15,423 nt of DNA from Spirochaetaceae bacterium (GTDB lineage Bacteria; Spirochaetota; Spirochaetia; Spirochaetales_E; Spirochaetaceae_B), in NCBI GenBank assembly GCA_003249275.1, contig QKJO01000056.1, forward strand, positions 1 through 15,423, written 5' to 3'. This document shows positions 14,785-15,423 of this stretch, one piece after another (position 1 is the first letter of the stretch; every line of letters starts with the position of its first letter). Position numbers and translations under genes: made by a program. The notes under the pieces were generated by a model, which saw only the letters and a program-made list of their open reading frames with translations, did no database searches and was not told where the DNA came from.

Positions 14785-15242
14785 TTTCCACCCTCCTCTT
14801 CCAGGATTGTAATCAGGGCATTGATCACTTCAAATGGCTGCAGCGGCCTGCCGGGAATCGTTTTCCCGATGACCCATTTTTTATAGGCAATTTCACGGGC
14901 GGCATACCGGGGTCCGGGGAAGAGACGGTACATCAGCCCGCCCTTCAGATCCAGAGTTTCCATGATCAGATAGGAAAATTCCCCGTAACTGATACTTCTT
15001 CCGGCATCGGGTTGACTGATTTTCGGATAGTTCCCCGACCGGGACATCCATGCCAGAGCATCCTCTGCGGAAGAAGACTCATCTATGGCTCCCAGAGCTG
15101 CCAGAACAAGGTAGGAACTGGTACCCAGATCCGCCTCATCCTGAGATAAAAATGCATCCATAACCTCGTTGGACTGGGCGGAAATTCCGGCCGGCAGAAG
15201 AAATCCAGCGAAGAGGAGTGCCATTATAATGAACTTATTCAT
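14781..15242 (-). CDS. Small exported protein, possibly SLH-like, unknown function
   Basis: The 153-residue protein begins with a signal peptide (1-22, ending PAGISA). I do not recognise the family. The mature part starts with a DEADLGTSSYLVLAALGAI segment, then SYGEFSYLIMETLDLKGGLMYRLFPGP, then a basic-aromatic YAAREIAYKKWVIGKTIPGR, then LQPFEVINALITILEE. The alternation of helices with G-x-x-x-P turns and a final helix starting with an acidic residue recalls degenerate S-layer-homology repeats; this is inference only. It is the first gene of the operon, preceded by AGGAGC 8 bases before the ATG and by a good promoter, and its stop codon overlaps the start of the beta-barrel gene by four bases. 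A periplasmic partner of that barrel is plausible. Confidence 0.75.
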   Translation of the reverse strand: MNKFIIMALLFAGFLLPAGISAQSNEVMDAFLSQDEADLGTSSYLVLAALGAIDESSSAEDALAWMSRSGNYPKISQPDAGRSISYGEFSYLIMETLDLKGGLMYRLFPGPRYAAREIAYKKWVIGKTIPGRPLQPFEVINALITILEEEGGK

Positions 15243-15272
15243 TGAAGATCGCTCCTATGTTTCGATACCTAT

Positions 15273-15301
15273 ATTTTATGTCTCCCTCGGCAATATCACA
15301 A
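15273..15301 (-). promoter_or_regulatory. Promoter of the three-gene exported operon
   Basis: On the minus strand -35 TTGTGA (15296-15301, 4 of 6) and -10 TAAAAT (15273-15278, 5 of 6) are 17 bp apart. Transcription would begin near 15266, giving a leader of about 24 nt that contains the AGGAGC ribosome binding site. Confidence 0.6.
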
Positions 15302-15372
15302 CTTTTTCACTGTAAAATAATGAACAAATGACCCTTTCGCCCTTTTTTCCTGGAAATACAGGAGTGGAAAGA

Positions 15373-15378
15373 TATAAT
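15373..15378 (+). promoter_or_regulatory. -10 element of the divergent gene at the right edge
   Basis: A perfect TATAAT lies 22 bp before the ATG at 15401. The hexamer 17 bp upstream, CTGGAA (15350-15355), is a weak -35. The transcript would start near 15385 with a leader of about 16 nt. Confidence 0.5.
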
Positions 15379-15400
15379 GAGACAATACCGGGAGGTTCGA

Positions 15401-15423
15401 ATGAAGAATAGATATCTTTTTTT
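15401..15423 (+). CDS. Start of a truncated gene (N-terminus only)
   Basis: An ATG at 15401 follows GGGAGG (15390-15395) by five bases and a TATAAT box by 22. Only MKNRYLF and part of the next codons lie in the window; this basic then hydrophobic start fits a signal peptide or membrane anchor. The product cannot be named. It is divergent from the exported operon, sharing about 158 bp of intergenic DNA with it. Confidence 0.6.

Overview
The window looks like chromosomal DNA from a diderm (two-membrane) bacterium, most likely a free-living spirochaete. The evidence for that placement is indirect. Seven of the ten complete or near-complete proteins are exported, membrane or outer-membrane proteins. 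The chemoreceptor tip ([13 protein letters not shown] type) resembles spirochaete receptors. The stand-alone FecR protein beside a beta-barrel also fits this group. There is no rRNA, tRNA, CRISPR array, insertion sequence or other clear mobile element. Gene density is high, every gap is shorter than 200 bp, and nearly all transcription units are separated by recognisable terminators.

Layout. (1) 47-1150 (+): a MalK/UgpC/MsmK-type sugar ABC-transporter ATPase, closed by a strong terminator. (2) 1234-2487 (+): a small exported Omp85-like protein with one POTRA-like domain and a beta-barrel. It starts only 36 bp after that terminator and appears to be read from a leaderless transcript. (3) 2661-4124 (+): ilvC, a long class II ketol-acid reductoisomerase of branched-chain amino acid synthesis, with its own promoter. 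(4) 4190-6145 (-): a transmembrane methyl-accepting chemotaxis protein, convergent with ilvC across a 17-bp perfect inverted-repeat bidirectional terminator. (5) 6301-9105 (+): a secreted PqqL-like M16 zinc metallopeptidase, divergent from the chemoreceptor. (6) 9137-9634 (-): a small exported DUF2147 protein. (7) 9787-12651 (-): a second, apparently cytosolic M16 peptidase of a different, Bacteroidetes-like long subtype. (8) 12770-15242 (-): a three-gene exported operon in the order small periplasmic protein, outer-membrane beta-barrel, FecR-domain protein. It has a good promoter in front and a terminator behind. (9) 15401 onward (+): the first codons of a divergent gene cut by the window end.

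The genes do not form one pathway. The clearest functional unit is the three-gene exported operon at the right end, whose role is unknown. The best candidates for something undescribed are that operon, the single-POTRA Omp85-like protein without the usual loop-6 arginine motif, and the ABC ATPase whose invariant D-loop aspartate is replaced by tyrosine. In addition, two unrelated genes (the Omp85-like one and the second M16 peptidase) have a -10-like hexamer exactly 8 nt before an ATG and no ribosome binding site, suggesting leaderless mRNAs. All family assignments come from reading motifs by eye; no database search was run.
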